A stretch of DNA of 40,782 nt from Halomonas sp. (GCF_030457605.1 NZ_JAKDUR010000018.1:1-40782); one strand, 5' to 3'. Shown: positions 9,572 through 17,388, counted from the first letter of the stretch. The notes: generated by a model from the sequence alone, not told the origin. Translations and numbers: made by a program.

Positions 9572-10342
9572 CTAGAGCCGCACGTCGAGCCGGCGTTCCA
9601 GGGCTACGGCTAGCGGCATGCTGCCATCCCCGGCACTATCCCGGTAAAAGCTCACACCGTAGGCCAGCACTTCAACGCCACTGGCTGCCGCTTCGCCAAG
9701 CGCTGCGGCGTAGGCGGGGTCGATGTGTGCAGCAGCCCCCACACTTTGCATGTCTTCCCGGGCCACGCAAAACAGCAGCACCGCGCGCTTGCCCTCCTGC
9801 GCCAGCCGGGCAAGCGTACGCAGATGGCGGGTACCCCGGGTGCTGACCGTATCGGGAAAGTAGCCCAGCCCGTCACTTTCCTTGAGCGTGACCTGCTTGA
9901 CCTCGACATACGCCGGTTCGCGCTCAGGGTCTTCCAGCAGAAAGTCCAGCCTTGCGTCGTCAACGCGTGCCTCGCGCTTCAACGTGGCATAGCCGGCAAG
10001 TGGTGCCACACACCCGCCGGCCAGCGCCGCTTCCACGATGCGGTTGGCACGCCCGGTATTGATGGAAGCCAGCTCCACGCCGCCGCTCTCTCCGGGCAAT
10101 TCAATCAACTCCCAGGTCCACTCAAGCTTTCGCCTGGGGTTATCACTCGGGATCAACCAGACCCGGCAGCCCGGCCGGTTAACCGCCGTCATCGCGCCGG
10201 TATTGGGGCAGTGGGCCACCACGTCGCGGCCATCATCCAGCCGCACATCCGCCAGAAATCGCTTGTAGCGGCGTATCAACGTGCCGGGCACCAGCGAAGG
10301 ATAGCGCCAGGCGCCTGTTACAGCAGGTAAAGATGCTGACAT
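9572..10342 (-). CDS. sfsA: Sugar fermentation stimulation protein SfsA family
   Basis: A 256-residue protein of the SfsA family: an N-terminal OB-like domain and a C-terminal nuclease-like fold with DFLLED and AYVEVKQVTL, the acidic/Lys pattern seen in PD-(D/E)XK-type enzymes. RRYKRFLADV and HCPNTGAM near the N-terminus are strongly conserved in the family. E. coli SfsA was linked to maltose metabolism and nucleic-acid binding, but its real activity is unsettled. The start at 10342 is supported by AAGGAG six bases upstream. It is divergent from dksA, as in E. coli. Confidence 0.93.
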   Translation of the reverse strand: MSASLPAVTGAWRYPSLVPGTLIRRYKRFLADVRLDDGRDVVAHCPNTGAMTAVNRPGCRVWLIPSDNPRRKLEWTWELIELPGESGGVELASINTGRANRIVEAALAGGCVAPLAGYATLKREARVDDARLDFLLEDPEREPAYVEVKQVTLKESDGLGYFPDTVSTRGTRHLRTLARLAQEGKRAVLLFCVAREDMQSVGAAAHIDPAYAAALGEAAASGVEVLAYGVSFYRDSAGDGSMPLAVALERRLDVRL

Positions 10343-10511
10343 GAGAGCTCCTTTAGTATCCGCCCCGGCTCGGGGCAGGCTACCCTAGCACCGTTCAACG
10401 CCGGCTTCATGCTTGCATTCCTCACGTTTTTACGCTAAACAAGCATCCCTTTGGCGCGACATCATGATCAGACATGGTCGTTCAGCAGTCATTTATGTAA
10501 GGGGCACTCCC

Positions 10512-10949
10512 ATGCCAGTAGCGGAAAAGAAGACGGAAGCGTCCAACACCTTCACCCCGTACGAGCCGGCCGCGGGTGAGGAATACATGAACGAACGGCA
10601 GCTGGAGCACTTCCGTCAGCTGTTGTTGGACTGGAAACAGGAGCTCATGGAAGAGGTGGACCGTACCGTCCGCCACCTGCAGGAAGACGCCAACAACTAT
10701 GCCGACCCGGCTGATCGGGCTACCCAGGAAGAAGGCTTCAGCCTGGAGCTGCGCACCCGGGATCGCGAGCGCAAGCTGCTGAAAAAGATCAATGAAACGA
10801 TCGAAAAAATCGACGAAGACGATTACGGCTTTTGCGAGGCCTGCGGCATTGATATCGGCATCCGCCGGTTGGAGGCGCGCCCTACCGCCACGCTGTGCGT
10901 GGACTGCAAGACGCTGGCCGAGCTCAAGGAAAAACAGCTCGGCGGTTAA
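10512..10949 (+). CDS. dksA: RNA polymerase-binding transcription factor DksA
   Basis: Binds the RNA polymerase secondary channel and, with ppGpp, represses stable-RNA promoters and activates amino-acid promoters. From ATG 10512 the protein is 145 residues. It has a coiled coil, the conserved tip DPADRATQEE with acidic residues D65 and D68, and a four-Cys zinc finger, CEAC at 108-111 and CVDC at 129-132, so it is the canonical Zn-containing form. The frame is open upstream to 10413, but that extension looks non-homologous, and AAGGGG precedes the chosen ATG. The gene has its own terminator. Confidence 0.96.
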   Translation: MPVAEKKTEASNTFTPYEPAAGEEYMNERQLEHFRQLLLDWKQELMEEVDRTVRHLQEDANNYADPADRATQEEGFSLELRTRDRERKLLKKINETIEKIDEDDYGFCEACGIDIGIRRLEARPTATLCVDCKTLAELKEKQLGG

Positions 10950-10972
10950 ACGGCCGGCATGCTTGGCAAACA

Positions 10973-10999
10973 CGGGCACCTCTGGGTGCCCGTTTGCGT
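10973..10999 (+). terminator. Rho-independent terminator after dksA
   Basis: CGGGCACC (10973-10980), a three-base loop TCT and GGTGCCCG (10985-10992, with one extra G) form an eight-pair GC-rich stem followed by TTTGCGTTT. It lies 23 bases after the dksA stop and before gluQRS, so it ends or attenuates the dksA transcript. Confidence 0.8.
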
Positions 11000-11042
11000 T
11001 TCTCGCCCCCGCCGGCACACCGGCACTGTTACCATGGCTTGC

Positions 11043-11948
11043 ATGAATACTGATACCCCCGTCCGTTACCGCGGCCGCTTTGCGCCTACGCCGTCCGGCC
11101 CGCTGCATTTTGGCTCGCTGGTGGCAGCACTCGGCAGCTATCTGGATGCTCGCGCCACCGGCGGTGAATGGTGGGTGCGCATTGAAGATATCGATCCGCC
11201 GCGCTGCCCCGCTGGCGCTGCCGATACCATTTTGCGTCAGCTCGAAGCTTTCGGCCTTGAGTGGGACGGCGAAATTCTCTGGCAGCACCGACGCGCGCCT
11301 GCCTATCAGGGCGCGCTCGAGCGGTTGAAGAAACAGGGCCTGGCCTATGCGTGCAGCTGCTCGCGCAAGCAATGGCGCGACTACGGCGTTTACCCCGGCT
11401 GGTGTCGCAGCGGCGTTGGCAATGAAAAGGCGCCCTGCGCCTGGCGTCTAAGAAGCGACCTGGGTGAACATCCCGCGCGCTTTGACGACCGCCTGCTGGG
11501 CCCGCTGACATTTGATCCCGCCGCGCTGGGCGACGTGGTGCTCAAGCGCAAGGATGCGCTTTTTGCCTATCAGCTGGCCGTAGTGGTAGACGATGCCGAA
11601 CAGGACATGACCGACGTGGTGCGCGGCATGGACCTGCTGGACAACACCCCGTGGCAGCGCCAGCTACAGCGCGCGCTGGGCTACCCCCAGCCGCGCTATC
11701 TGCATCTGCCGCTGGTCGTGGCCGACAACGGCCAGAAGCTTTCCAAACAGAATCTCGCCCCGGAACTTGCCGACGATGACCGCGGCATTCGCCAACAGCT
11801 GTTTGACGCCCTGAGCGCACTCGATCAGGCACCGCCGGCCACGCTGGTCCACTGTTCGCCTCGGGAACAGCTCGCCTGGGGTACCGCCCACTGGTCAGCG
11901 GCGCGCTTGACCACAGCACCCACGCGCCCCGCGCCTCAGGAGAGTTAG
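11043..11948 (+). CDS. gluQ: Glutamyl-Q tRNA(Asp) synthetase
   Basis: A truncated GluRS paralogue that attaches glutamate to the queuosine base at position 34 of tRNA-Asp. The 301-residue protein has only the catalytic half of a class I synthetase: GRFAPTPSGPLHFGSL (HIGH-like), a zinc-binding region with CSCSRKQW and YPGWC, and QKLSKQN in place of KMSKS. It lacks the anticodon-binding domain, which separates it from true GltX. An in-frame ATG at 11034 is an alternative start; neither has a good Shine-Dalgarno. The dksA-gluQ pair is conserved in gammaproteobacteria. Its end abuts the next small gene. Confidence 0.94.
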   Translation: MNTDTPVRYRGRFAPTPSGPLHFGSLVAALGSYLDARATGGEWWVRIEDIDPPRCPAGAADTILRQLEAFGLEWDGEILWQHRRAPAYQGALERLKKQGLAYACSCSRKQWRDYGVYPGWCRSGVGNEKAPCAWRLRSDLGEHPARFDDRLLGPLTFDPAALGDVVLKRKDALFAYQLAVVVDDAEQDMTDVVRGMDLLDNTPWQRQLQRALGYPQPRYLHLPLVVADNGQKLSKQNLAPELADDDRGIRQQLFDALSALDQAPPATLVHCSPREQLAWGTAHWSAARLTTAPTRPAPQES

Positions 11949-11950
11949 CC

Positions 11951-12127
11951 GTGTACGTGTACCGCATCATGCTGTTTCTGGTTTTCGGTGGCTACCTGCT
12001 GTCACCACTGTTGATGAGCGGCTGGGGCAACCCGGATATCGCCTGGTATCGGCCGTTTCTGATCTGGGGCGGGCTCATCGCCCTCACCGTATGGCTGGAA
12101 CAAAAAAGGAAGCTTGATGAGCGCTGA
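11951..12127 (+). CDS. cbrX: Small membrane protein, CbrX-like (upstream of cbrA)
   Basis: A GTG-initiated frame of 58 codons with AGGAGAG (11938-11944) at ideal spacing, starting two bases after the gluQRS stop. The product has a hydrophobic segment at about residues 6-22, a second at about 36-50, and a charged tail ending EQKRKLDER, so it should be a two-helix inner-membrane peptide. Its last 11 bases overlap the cbrA start. Pseudomonas has a small frame at exactly this place (PA4724.1, called cbrX in P. putida), reported as coupled to cbrA translation. The symbol rests on position, size and character rather than an alignment. Confidence 0.8.
   Translation: MYVYRIMLFLVFGGYLLSPLLMSGWGNPDIAWYRPFLIWGGLIALTVWLEQKRKLDER
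12099..12112 (+). promoter_or_regulatory. Putative Hfq/Crc A-rich motif at the cbrA ribosome-binding site
   Basis: AACAAAAAA (12099-12107) matches the AANAANAA pattern bound by Hfq with Crc in Pseudomonas, and it runs straight into the cbrA Shine-Dalgarno GGAAG (12108-12112). The motif is inside the 3' end of cbrX. Binding there would mask the cbrA start at 12117. The regulation is inferred; the motif and its position are seen. Confidence 0.45.
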
Positions 12128-15065
12128 GTTAACGGGAATCGTGCTGCTGGGGCTGGGGTATCTGGCACTGCTGTTTGGCTGCGGCATTGCCGTGGAGCGC
12201 GGCTGGATTTCCACCCGGCTAACGCGCCACCCGGCGGTCTATACCCTGTCGCTCGGGGTGTATGCCAGTGCCTGGGCGGTCTACGGCAGCATCGAGTTTG
12301 CCGCCAACGCCGGCTTTGGCTACCTGGCCTACTACCTCGGCGCGGCCGGCGCGTTTTTGCTCGCCCCGGTGCTGCTGGTGCCCATCCAGCGCATTACCCG
12401 CACCTACCAGCTGGCTTCGCTGGCTGACCTGTTCGCCTTCCGCTTTCGCACCCGCTGGGCGGGCACCATCGTCACGCTGGTCAGTGTACTGGCGGTGCTA
12501 CCGCTGCTGGGCATTCAGGTCAAAACCCTGAGCGAGGCGGTCAACGCCATGACCGGCACGTCCGCCGGCAGTAGCGTCGCCCTGCTGTTCTGTTTGGTCA
12601 TTGCCGCCTTCGCGGTTCTGTTCGGCGCGCGTTACAGCCACCTGCGCGCACGTCACAACACGCTGCTTGCCGCCATTGCCTTCGAGTCGCTGGTCAAGCT
12701 TGGCATCATGCTCGCCCTCGGCGCCATCGCCCTGTGGGGTGTATTCGACGGCCCCCAACATTTGCAACAATGGCTGAGTGGCGAAGGCCGCGCACTGACC
12801 GCACAGACGCCAACGCTGGACCCGGCACACTGGCGCACGCTGCTGCTGCTGTTTTTTGCCGCCGCCTTCATGATGCCCCACCTGTTTCATATCACCTTTG
12901 CCGAAAGCCTCTCGCGCCATACGTTGCTACAGGCCAGCTGGACGCTGCCGCTGTTCCTGCTGCTCATGGCGCTGCCTGTGCCGCTGATCTGGTGGGCCGC
13001 GCAAAAGGCCGCCGGCGCGCCCATCAGCGTCACCGCCTACGCCGCCTACCTGATGAGCGAGCACGCCGTCGTCGGTGCGCTGGCGTTTGTCGGCGGGCTG
13101 GCAGCCGCCAGCGGCACCATGATCATGATTGCGCTGGCGCTCTCGGGCATGGTGCTCAACCACATCGTGCTGGTTGCCCATCCGCCCGAAGCGCGCGCCG
13201 ACCTTTACGGCTGGCTGCGCTGGCTGCGCCGCGGGTTGATTGTCGCGGTGGTGATCGGCGGCTGGCTGTTTCATGCCGCGGTGGGCAGCCAGCACGATCT
13301 GATGTCGCTGGGGCTGGCGGCGTTTATCGGCATGGCCCAGTGCCTGCCGGGCATGCTCGCGCTACTGTACTGGCCCGGCGCCAACCGCAGCGGTCTCATC
13401 TCCGGGTTGCTGGCCGGCGTTGCCGTGTGGCTCTGGGGACTTTGGCTACCGCTTTTCATGTCGCTGCCCATGCCCTGGCTGCCGCTTCCCGGCGAGCCAT
13501 TGTGGTATCAGGTCACACTGGTATCACTTGCCGCCAATATCCTCGCGCTGATCGTCGTGTCGCTGTTTACCCGCACCTCGGAAGGCGAGCGTTCCGCCGC
13601 GGAAGCCTGCTCGGTAGATGCCGTCATCCGCTCCAAGCGCCTGCCGCTTGAAGCCGCGACAGTAGCCGACTTCAGCGCCCAGCTGGCCGAAGCGCTGGGC
13701 GACGAAGCCGCCGGCCGTGAGGTTGACCGCGCCCTGCAGGCCCTGAATCTGACCCGCGAAGAACACCGCCCTTACGCGCTGCGCCGCCTGCGCGACCGTA
13801 TTCAGGCCAATCTTTCCGGGCTGATGGGGCCGTCCGTCGCCCGGGACATCGTTGACCGCTACCTGCCCTACCGCCACGACGACGCGCCGGTCACCGATGA
13901 TATCCACTTTGTCGAAAGCCGCCTGGAAGCCTACCGCTCGCGGCTGACCGGGCTTGCCCGAGAACTTGACAGCCTGCGCCGCCACCACCGCCAGACGCTG
14001 GCCAACCTGCCGGTCGGGCTTTGCGTGTTCGGCGATGACGACGAGCTGGTCATGTGGAACCGAGCGCTGGCCGAACTATCCGGCATCAGCGGTGAAAGCG
14101 TGGTCGGCGCGCACCGCGACAGCCTCTTCGCTCCCTGGCCGACGCTGTTGCAAAGTGCGCTTGCAAGCTCAAGCGTCACGCTTTACAAGCAGGCTGCCCA
14201 CCTTCACGGCCGCGATCATTTTCTCACCCTGCATACCGCGGATCTCAGCGGCGACGACAGCCGCGGCGGGCGCGTGGTCATGATTGAAGACCACACCGAA
14301 ATGAAGTGGCTCGAAGACGAACTGGTGCACGCCGCCCGCCTGGCTTCCATCGGCCAGCTGGCCGCCGGCGTGGCCCACGAGATCGGCAATCCGATCACCG
14401 GCATTTCATCACTGGCGCAAAACCTGCGCTACGACACCAACGACCCGGTGCTGCTGGAAACCGCCGACCAGATACAGACCCTGACCGAACGTGTCACCCG
14501 CATCGTCAGCTCGCTGGTGGAGTTCACCCACGGCGGGCGCCATGCCGTGGCGCTGCCCCGCTCGCCGGTGGCGCTTGGCCGCATCAGCGAGGAAGCCCTG
14601 CATTTGTTACACTTGGCACGCACCAGCGAAGCTGTCACGTTCCACAATACCTGCCCGTCGGAGGTCGTGGTACGCGGCGACGCCCAGCGACTTATTCAGG
14701 TCATGCTTAATCTGCTGGGCAATGCACGGGACGCCTGCTCCCCCCACGGCACCGTCACTATCAGTGCCGGCATCCATGGCAAGGATGCCTGGTGGCGCGT
14801 GACCGACGACGGCCAGGGCATTGCCCCCGAAGTGCGCGACCGCCTTTTCGAACCATTCGCCACCACCAAGCCTGCCGGCGAAGGCACCGGGCTGGGGCTG
14901 TCGCTGGCCTACCAGATTGTGAGCGAGCATCAGGGCAGCATCGACGTCGCCTCGCCGCCACCCGGTCACTCCCGCGGCACAGCCATGACATTATGGCTAC
15001 CGCTCTATCACCAAGACACGCAACAGGACGATCCGCCGCCTCATGCAGAAGATTCTGATTGTTGA
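12117..15065 (+). CDS. cbrA: Sensor histidine kinase CbrA
   Basis: Membrane sensor kinase controlling carbon/nitrogen source use through CbrB. The 982-residue protein starts with a sodium:solute symporter-type domain of about a dozen hydrophobic segments (residues 5-480). A STAC-like linker follows, then a PAS domain (about 615-725, including ELVMWNRALAELSG). The kinase core has the H box AGVAHEIGNPITG with His754, the N box NLLGNARDAC near 864, and the G boxes DDGQGI and GTGLGLSLAY near 922. The transporter-kinase fusion and its neighbours identify CbrA. The start at ATG 12117 overlaps cbrX by 11 bases; the gene overlaps cbrB by 23 bases. Histidine is the best-known substrate of the Pseudomonas protein; the ligand here is unknown. 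Confidence 0.95.
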   Translation: MSAELTGIVLLGLGYLALLFGCGIAVERGWISTRLTRHPAVYTLSLGVYASAWAVYGSIEFAANAGFGYLAYYLGAAGAFLLAPVLLVPIQRITRTYQLASLADLFAFRFRTRWAGTIVTLVSVLAVLPLLGIQVKTLSEAVNAMTGTSAGSSVALLFCLVIAAFAVLFGARYSHLRARHNTLLAAIAFESLVKLGIMLALGAIALWGVFDGPQHLQQWLSGEGRALTAQTPTLDPAHWRTLLLLFFAAAFMMPHLFHITFAESLSRHTLLQASWTLPLFLLLMALPVPLIWWAAQKAAGAPISVTAYAAYLMSEHAVVGALAFVGGLAAASGTMIMIALALSGMVLNHIVLVAHPPEARADLYGWLRWLRRGLIVAVVIGGWLFHAAVGSQHDLMSLGLAAFIGMAQCLPGMLALLYWPGANRSGLISGLLAGVAVWLWGLWLPLFMSLPMPWLPLPGEPLWYQVTLVSLAANILALIVVSLFTRTSEGERSAAEACSVDAVIRSKRLPLEAATVADFSAQLAEALGDEAAGREVDRALQALNLTREEHRPYALRRLRDRIQANLSGLMGPSVARDIVDRYLPYRHDDAPVTDDIHFVESRLEAYRSRLTGLARELDSLRRHHRQTLANLPVGLCVFGDDDELVMWNRALAELSGISGESVVGAHRDSLFAPWPTLLQSALASSSVTLYKQAAHLHGRDHFLTLHTADLSGDDSRGGRVVMIEDHTEMKWLEDELVHAARLASIGQLAAGVAHEIGNPITGISSLAQNLRYDTNDPVLLETADQIQTLTERVTRIVSSLVEFTHGGRHAVALPRSPVALGRISEEALHLLHLARTSEAVTFHNTCPSEVVVRGDAQRLIQVMLNLLGNARDACSPHGTVTISAGIHGKDAWWRVTDDGQGIAPEVRDRLFEPFATTKPAGEGTGLGLSLAYQIVSEHQGSIDVASPPPGHSRGTAMTLWLPLYHQDTQQDDPPPHAEDSDC

Positions 15066-16440
15066 AGATGAAGCGATTATCCGCAGCGCCCTCAAGCGGC
15101 TGCTGGAGCGCCATGACTACGCGGTGAGCGAAGCCGGCAGCGTCGAAGACGCCGTCGTGCTCGACCCCCAGCGTTTTGACCTGGTGATCAGCGACCTGCG
15201 CCTGCCGGGAGAAGAAGGCACGGCGCTGATCGAGCGTGCTGCGCCGGTACCGGTGCTGATCATGACCAGCTACGCCAGCATGCGTTCGGCCATCGAGTCG
15301 CTCAAACAGGGCGCGGTTGACTACATTGCCAAACCGTTTGACCACGCCGAGCTGGTGGAAACCGTCGCGCGTCTTTTGCACCAGCAATCCATGCGTCAGG
15401 GCGAGCCGCCCGACATTACCGATGAAGGCGGCAGCAGCCAGCCGATGATCGGCGACTGCGCCGCCATGCAGCAGGTATATAGCCGCATTCGCAAAACCGC
15501 ACCGGCCGACGTCACCGTCCTGATCCAGGGTGAGTCCGGCACCGGCAAGGAGCTGGTCGCCCGCGCCCTGCACCAGCAAAGCAAGCGCGCCGGCGCCCCA
15601 CTGGTCTCGGTCAACTGCGCAGCGATTCCTGAAACATTGATTGAATCAGAGCTTTTCGGTCACGAAAAAGGCGCGTTTACCGGCGCCAGCGCCTCACGCA
15701 CGGGGCTGGTTGAAGCTGCCGACGGCGGTACGCTGTTTCTTGACGAGATTGGCGAGCTGCCGCTGGACGCCCAGGCGCGGCTACTGCGCGTGCTGCAGGA
15801 AGGCGAAATTCGTAAAATCGGCTCGGTCGAAACCCGCCATGTTGATGTGCGCCTGATTGCAGCCACCCACCGCGACCTGGGCGCGCTGTCCAAAACCGGC
15901 GAGTTCCGGCTCGACCTGTACTACCGCCTGAACGTCATGCAGGTCGACCTGCCGCCCCTGCGCGAGCGCGAAGACGACGTGCTGGCCATTGCCGATATCC
16001 TGCTCGACAAGGCCTGCAAGCGCCACGATCGCGAAGGCCTGCGCCTGTCCCGCGCGGCACGTCAGGATTTGCGTGACTATCCATGGCCGGGCAACGTGCG
16101 CGAACTGGAAAATGCGCTGGAACGCAGCGTTATTCTCGCCGAAGGCCACCTGATTCACCCCGATGATCTCGGGCTCGCCCCGGCAGCAACGCGCCCGCAA
16201 CCTGCCCCTGCCACGCCGGCACCAGCCCCCGACGAAACACTGGCCGAAGAACCCTGCGCGGACGAGACCGCTGAAGGCGTGTCGCTGGAAGACTATTTCC
16301 AGCATTTTGTCCTTGAGCATCAGGACCAGATGAGTGAAACCGAGCTGGCGCAGAAACTCGGCATCAGCCGAAAAAATCTCTGGGAGCGCCGCCAACGACT
16401 GGGCATCCCGCGCAAGAAAAACGCCCGGCGCTCCCCCTGA
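15043..16440 (+). CDS. cbrB: Sigma54-dependent response regulator CbrB
   Basis: NtrC-family activator paired with CbrA. The 465-residue protein has a receiver domain (1-115) with phospho-acceptor Asp51 in [10 protein letters not shown] and Lys97. The AAA+ domain has Walker A GESGTGKE at 163-170 and the intact sigma54-contacting loop GAFTGA at 210-215. A proline/alanine-rich linker (about 385-415) leads to a Fis-type helix-turn-helix containing [20 protein letters not shown]. The start overlaps the end of cbrA. An intact GAFTGA loop means it should open sigma54 promoters, and one lies 290 bases downstream. Confidence 0.96.
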   Translation: MQKILIVEDEAIIRSALKRLLERHDYAVSEAGSVEDAVVLDPQRFDLVISDLRLPGEEGTALIERAAPVPVLIMTSYASMRSAIESLKQGAVDYIAKPFDHAELVETVARLLHQQSMRQGEPPDITDEGGSSQPMIGDCAAMQQVYSRIRKTAPADVTVLIQGESGTGKELVARALHQQSKRAGAPLVSVNCAAIPETLIESELFGHEKGAFTGASASRTGLVEAADGGTLFLDEIGELPLDAQARLLRVLQEGEIRKIGSVETRHVDVRLIAATHRDLGALSKTGEFRLDLYYRLNVMQVDLPPLREREDDVLAIADILLDKACKRHDREGLRLSRAARQDLRDYPWPGNVRELENALERSVILAEGHLIHPDDLGLAPAATRPQPAPATPAPAPDETLAEEPCADETAEGVSLEDYFQHFVLEHQDQMSETELAQKLGISRKNLWERRQRLGIPRKKNARRSP

Positions 16441-16591
16441 GGGCACCCGCCCGGCGGTTCAGCGCCGATGACACTACTGCCCAGCGTTCTGTATCAGCCA
16501 CTTCTTCCAGCGGCTCTTCTCAAGCCCCTTATACCAAAGTCTAATACGCTGATTTTAAAGCATTTCCCGGCGCCTTCCGCGACTCAAAAAA

Positions 16592-16655
16592 TGTTACCTC
16601 ACACTGTTACCGTCCCACACATTCGCGGCGTTTTTATCATCAAAAAGCGGTAACA
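16592..16655 (+). promoter_or_regulatory. Putative CbrB upstream activating sequence
   Basis: Three copies of a TGTTACC half-site are clustered: TGTTACC at 16592-16598, TGTTACCG at 16605-16612, and the inverted CGGTAACA at 16648-16655. The second and third form a perfect 8-base inverted repeat. The cluster lies about 100-165 bases upstream of the predicted start of the downstream RNA, the usual range for an NtrC-type enhancer. From memory, CbrB sites at Pseudomonas crcZ promoters are also built on TGTTAC half-sites. The region between the cluster and the promoter is A/T-rich and could bend, but I found no convincing IHF consensus. Confidence 0.65.
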
Positions 16656-16729
16656 CCCAGCCGGCCATGTTTTTTACACATCACCGCAAAAAATCTCAGG
16701 TTATTGAAAATAAAGGAGTTAATAAAAAC

Positions 16730-16745
16730 TGGCACAGTGAATGCA
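16730..16745 (+). promoter_or_regulatory. Sigma54 promoter (-24/-12) of the CrcZ-like RNA
   Basis: TGGCAC (16730-16735), five bases, then ATGCA (16741-16745) gives the essential GG-N10-GC spacing of an RpoN promoter, with one mismatch to the TTGCA consensus. The predicted start is about 12 bases downstream of the -12 C, near 16756. No protein start with a ribosome-binding site follows, which fits a non-coding transcript. Confidence 0.8.
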
Positions 16746-16755
16746 ACGCATAGGG

Positions 16756-17250
16756 TAAGAAAAACAAACAATTTCACATACTGGACCAGGCGGTCATCGC
16801 TTCCGCGCCGAAGCACCGACAACAACAATCAAGAGGCCGCCTTCGCTCTTGCCTCCAACAACAAAACGGCAAGACAGCCAAAAAACAGGGACAGGCTTGC
16901 ACAATAACAACAACGAGCACTTTCTCGACCTGCTGCATTGACTCCGCCAACAACAACAATCGGAGACAGGCAACAGGACGTCCAGTAGCAAACGCGACGC
17001 ACGCAAAAGCGGCCCAGAACAACAATAACGGCCATCAACGTGCACCCCGGCAACAACAATAATAGCCGGGATGAGAAGCTCGCGATTGGATTATTGTTTT
17101 GAATACGAGGCGGTCGGAATCATCCGTGAAACTCACGCCTACTACTGACTGCGGTGCGTATTCAGGGCGATGTGCCAACACGAAGAAAAACAGCAGCAGG
17201 GACGCTGACTTATCCGCTTGCAAGGGGAGCCCTATCGGGGCTCCCCTTTC
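16756..17250 (+). ncRNA. crcZ: CrcZ-like Hfq/Crc-sequestering small RNA
   Basis: Predicted 495-nt RNA between cbrB and pcnB, the locus of crcZ in Pseudomonas. Six AAC/AAT-repeat motifs matching AANAANAA are seen at 16821-16828, 16857-16866, 16903-16913, 16949-16959, 17018-17028 and 17052-17062, plus an A-rich 5' end (16757-16771). Several sit in apical loops of clean hairpins: CTTGCC/GGCAAG (16848-16853 with 16868-16873), CTCCG/CGGAG (16942-16946 with 16961-16965), GGCC/GGCC (17011-17014 with 17030-17033) and CCCGGC/GCCGGG (17046-17051 with 17065-17070). A 3' domain closes by GAATACG/CGTATTC (17101-17107 with 17157-17163). A sigma54 promoter precedes it and an intrinsic terminator ends it. 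In Pseudomonas this RNA titrates Hfq/Crc and relieves catabolite repression. Pseudomonas CrcZ is about 400 nt, so this one is longer. The 5' end is inferred. Confidence 0.82.
17222..17250 (+). terminator. Terminator of the CrcZ-like RNA
   Basis: AAGGGGAGCCC (17222-17232), a five-base loop and GGGCTCCCCTT (17238-17248) form a perfect 11-pair stem, followed by a short T run interrupted by C. It marks the 3' end of the RNA and separates it from pcnB. Confidence 0.85.
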
Positions 17251-17359
17251 TGTATCAGCGCCTGCATCCACCGTCTCGCTCGCCCACTTGTCGACGCTAT
17301 TTCAGCCAGCTTACCAGCTGCCGGCAAGGAATTTATTGCCCTTTTGCTGTTGCTTGTGC

Positions 17360-17388
17360 TTTGCAAGGCCTGGGGGGTCGGCTACACT
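17360..17388 (+). promoter_or_regulatory. Probable sigma70 promoter of pcnB
   Basis: TTTGCA (17360-17365), a 17-base spacer and TACACT (17383-17388) match the -35 and -10 consensus at four of six positions each. The predicted start is about 40 bases upstream of the pcnB start codon and downstream of the RNA terminator, so pcnB would not depend on the CbrB-driven promoter. Confidence 0.45.

Noticed and set aside
16636..16646. TTTTT-ATCATC-AAAAA as a cbrB terminator
   Set aside because: The stem is only five A-T pairs with no GC clamp and no following T run.
16640..17059. Several open frames of 60-85 codons on both strands in the cbrB-pcnB gap
   Set aside because: They have no ribosome-binding sites, low-complexity Gln/Asn or Cys/Val-rich composition from the AAC repeats, and they overlap the structured RNA.
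16819..17062. Recurrent AACAACAA units as a CRISPR array or microsatellite
   Set aside because: The units are about 8-12 bases, irregularly spaced and embedded in unrelated hairpins. There are no 25-35 base repeats and no cas genes.
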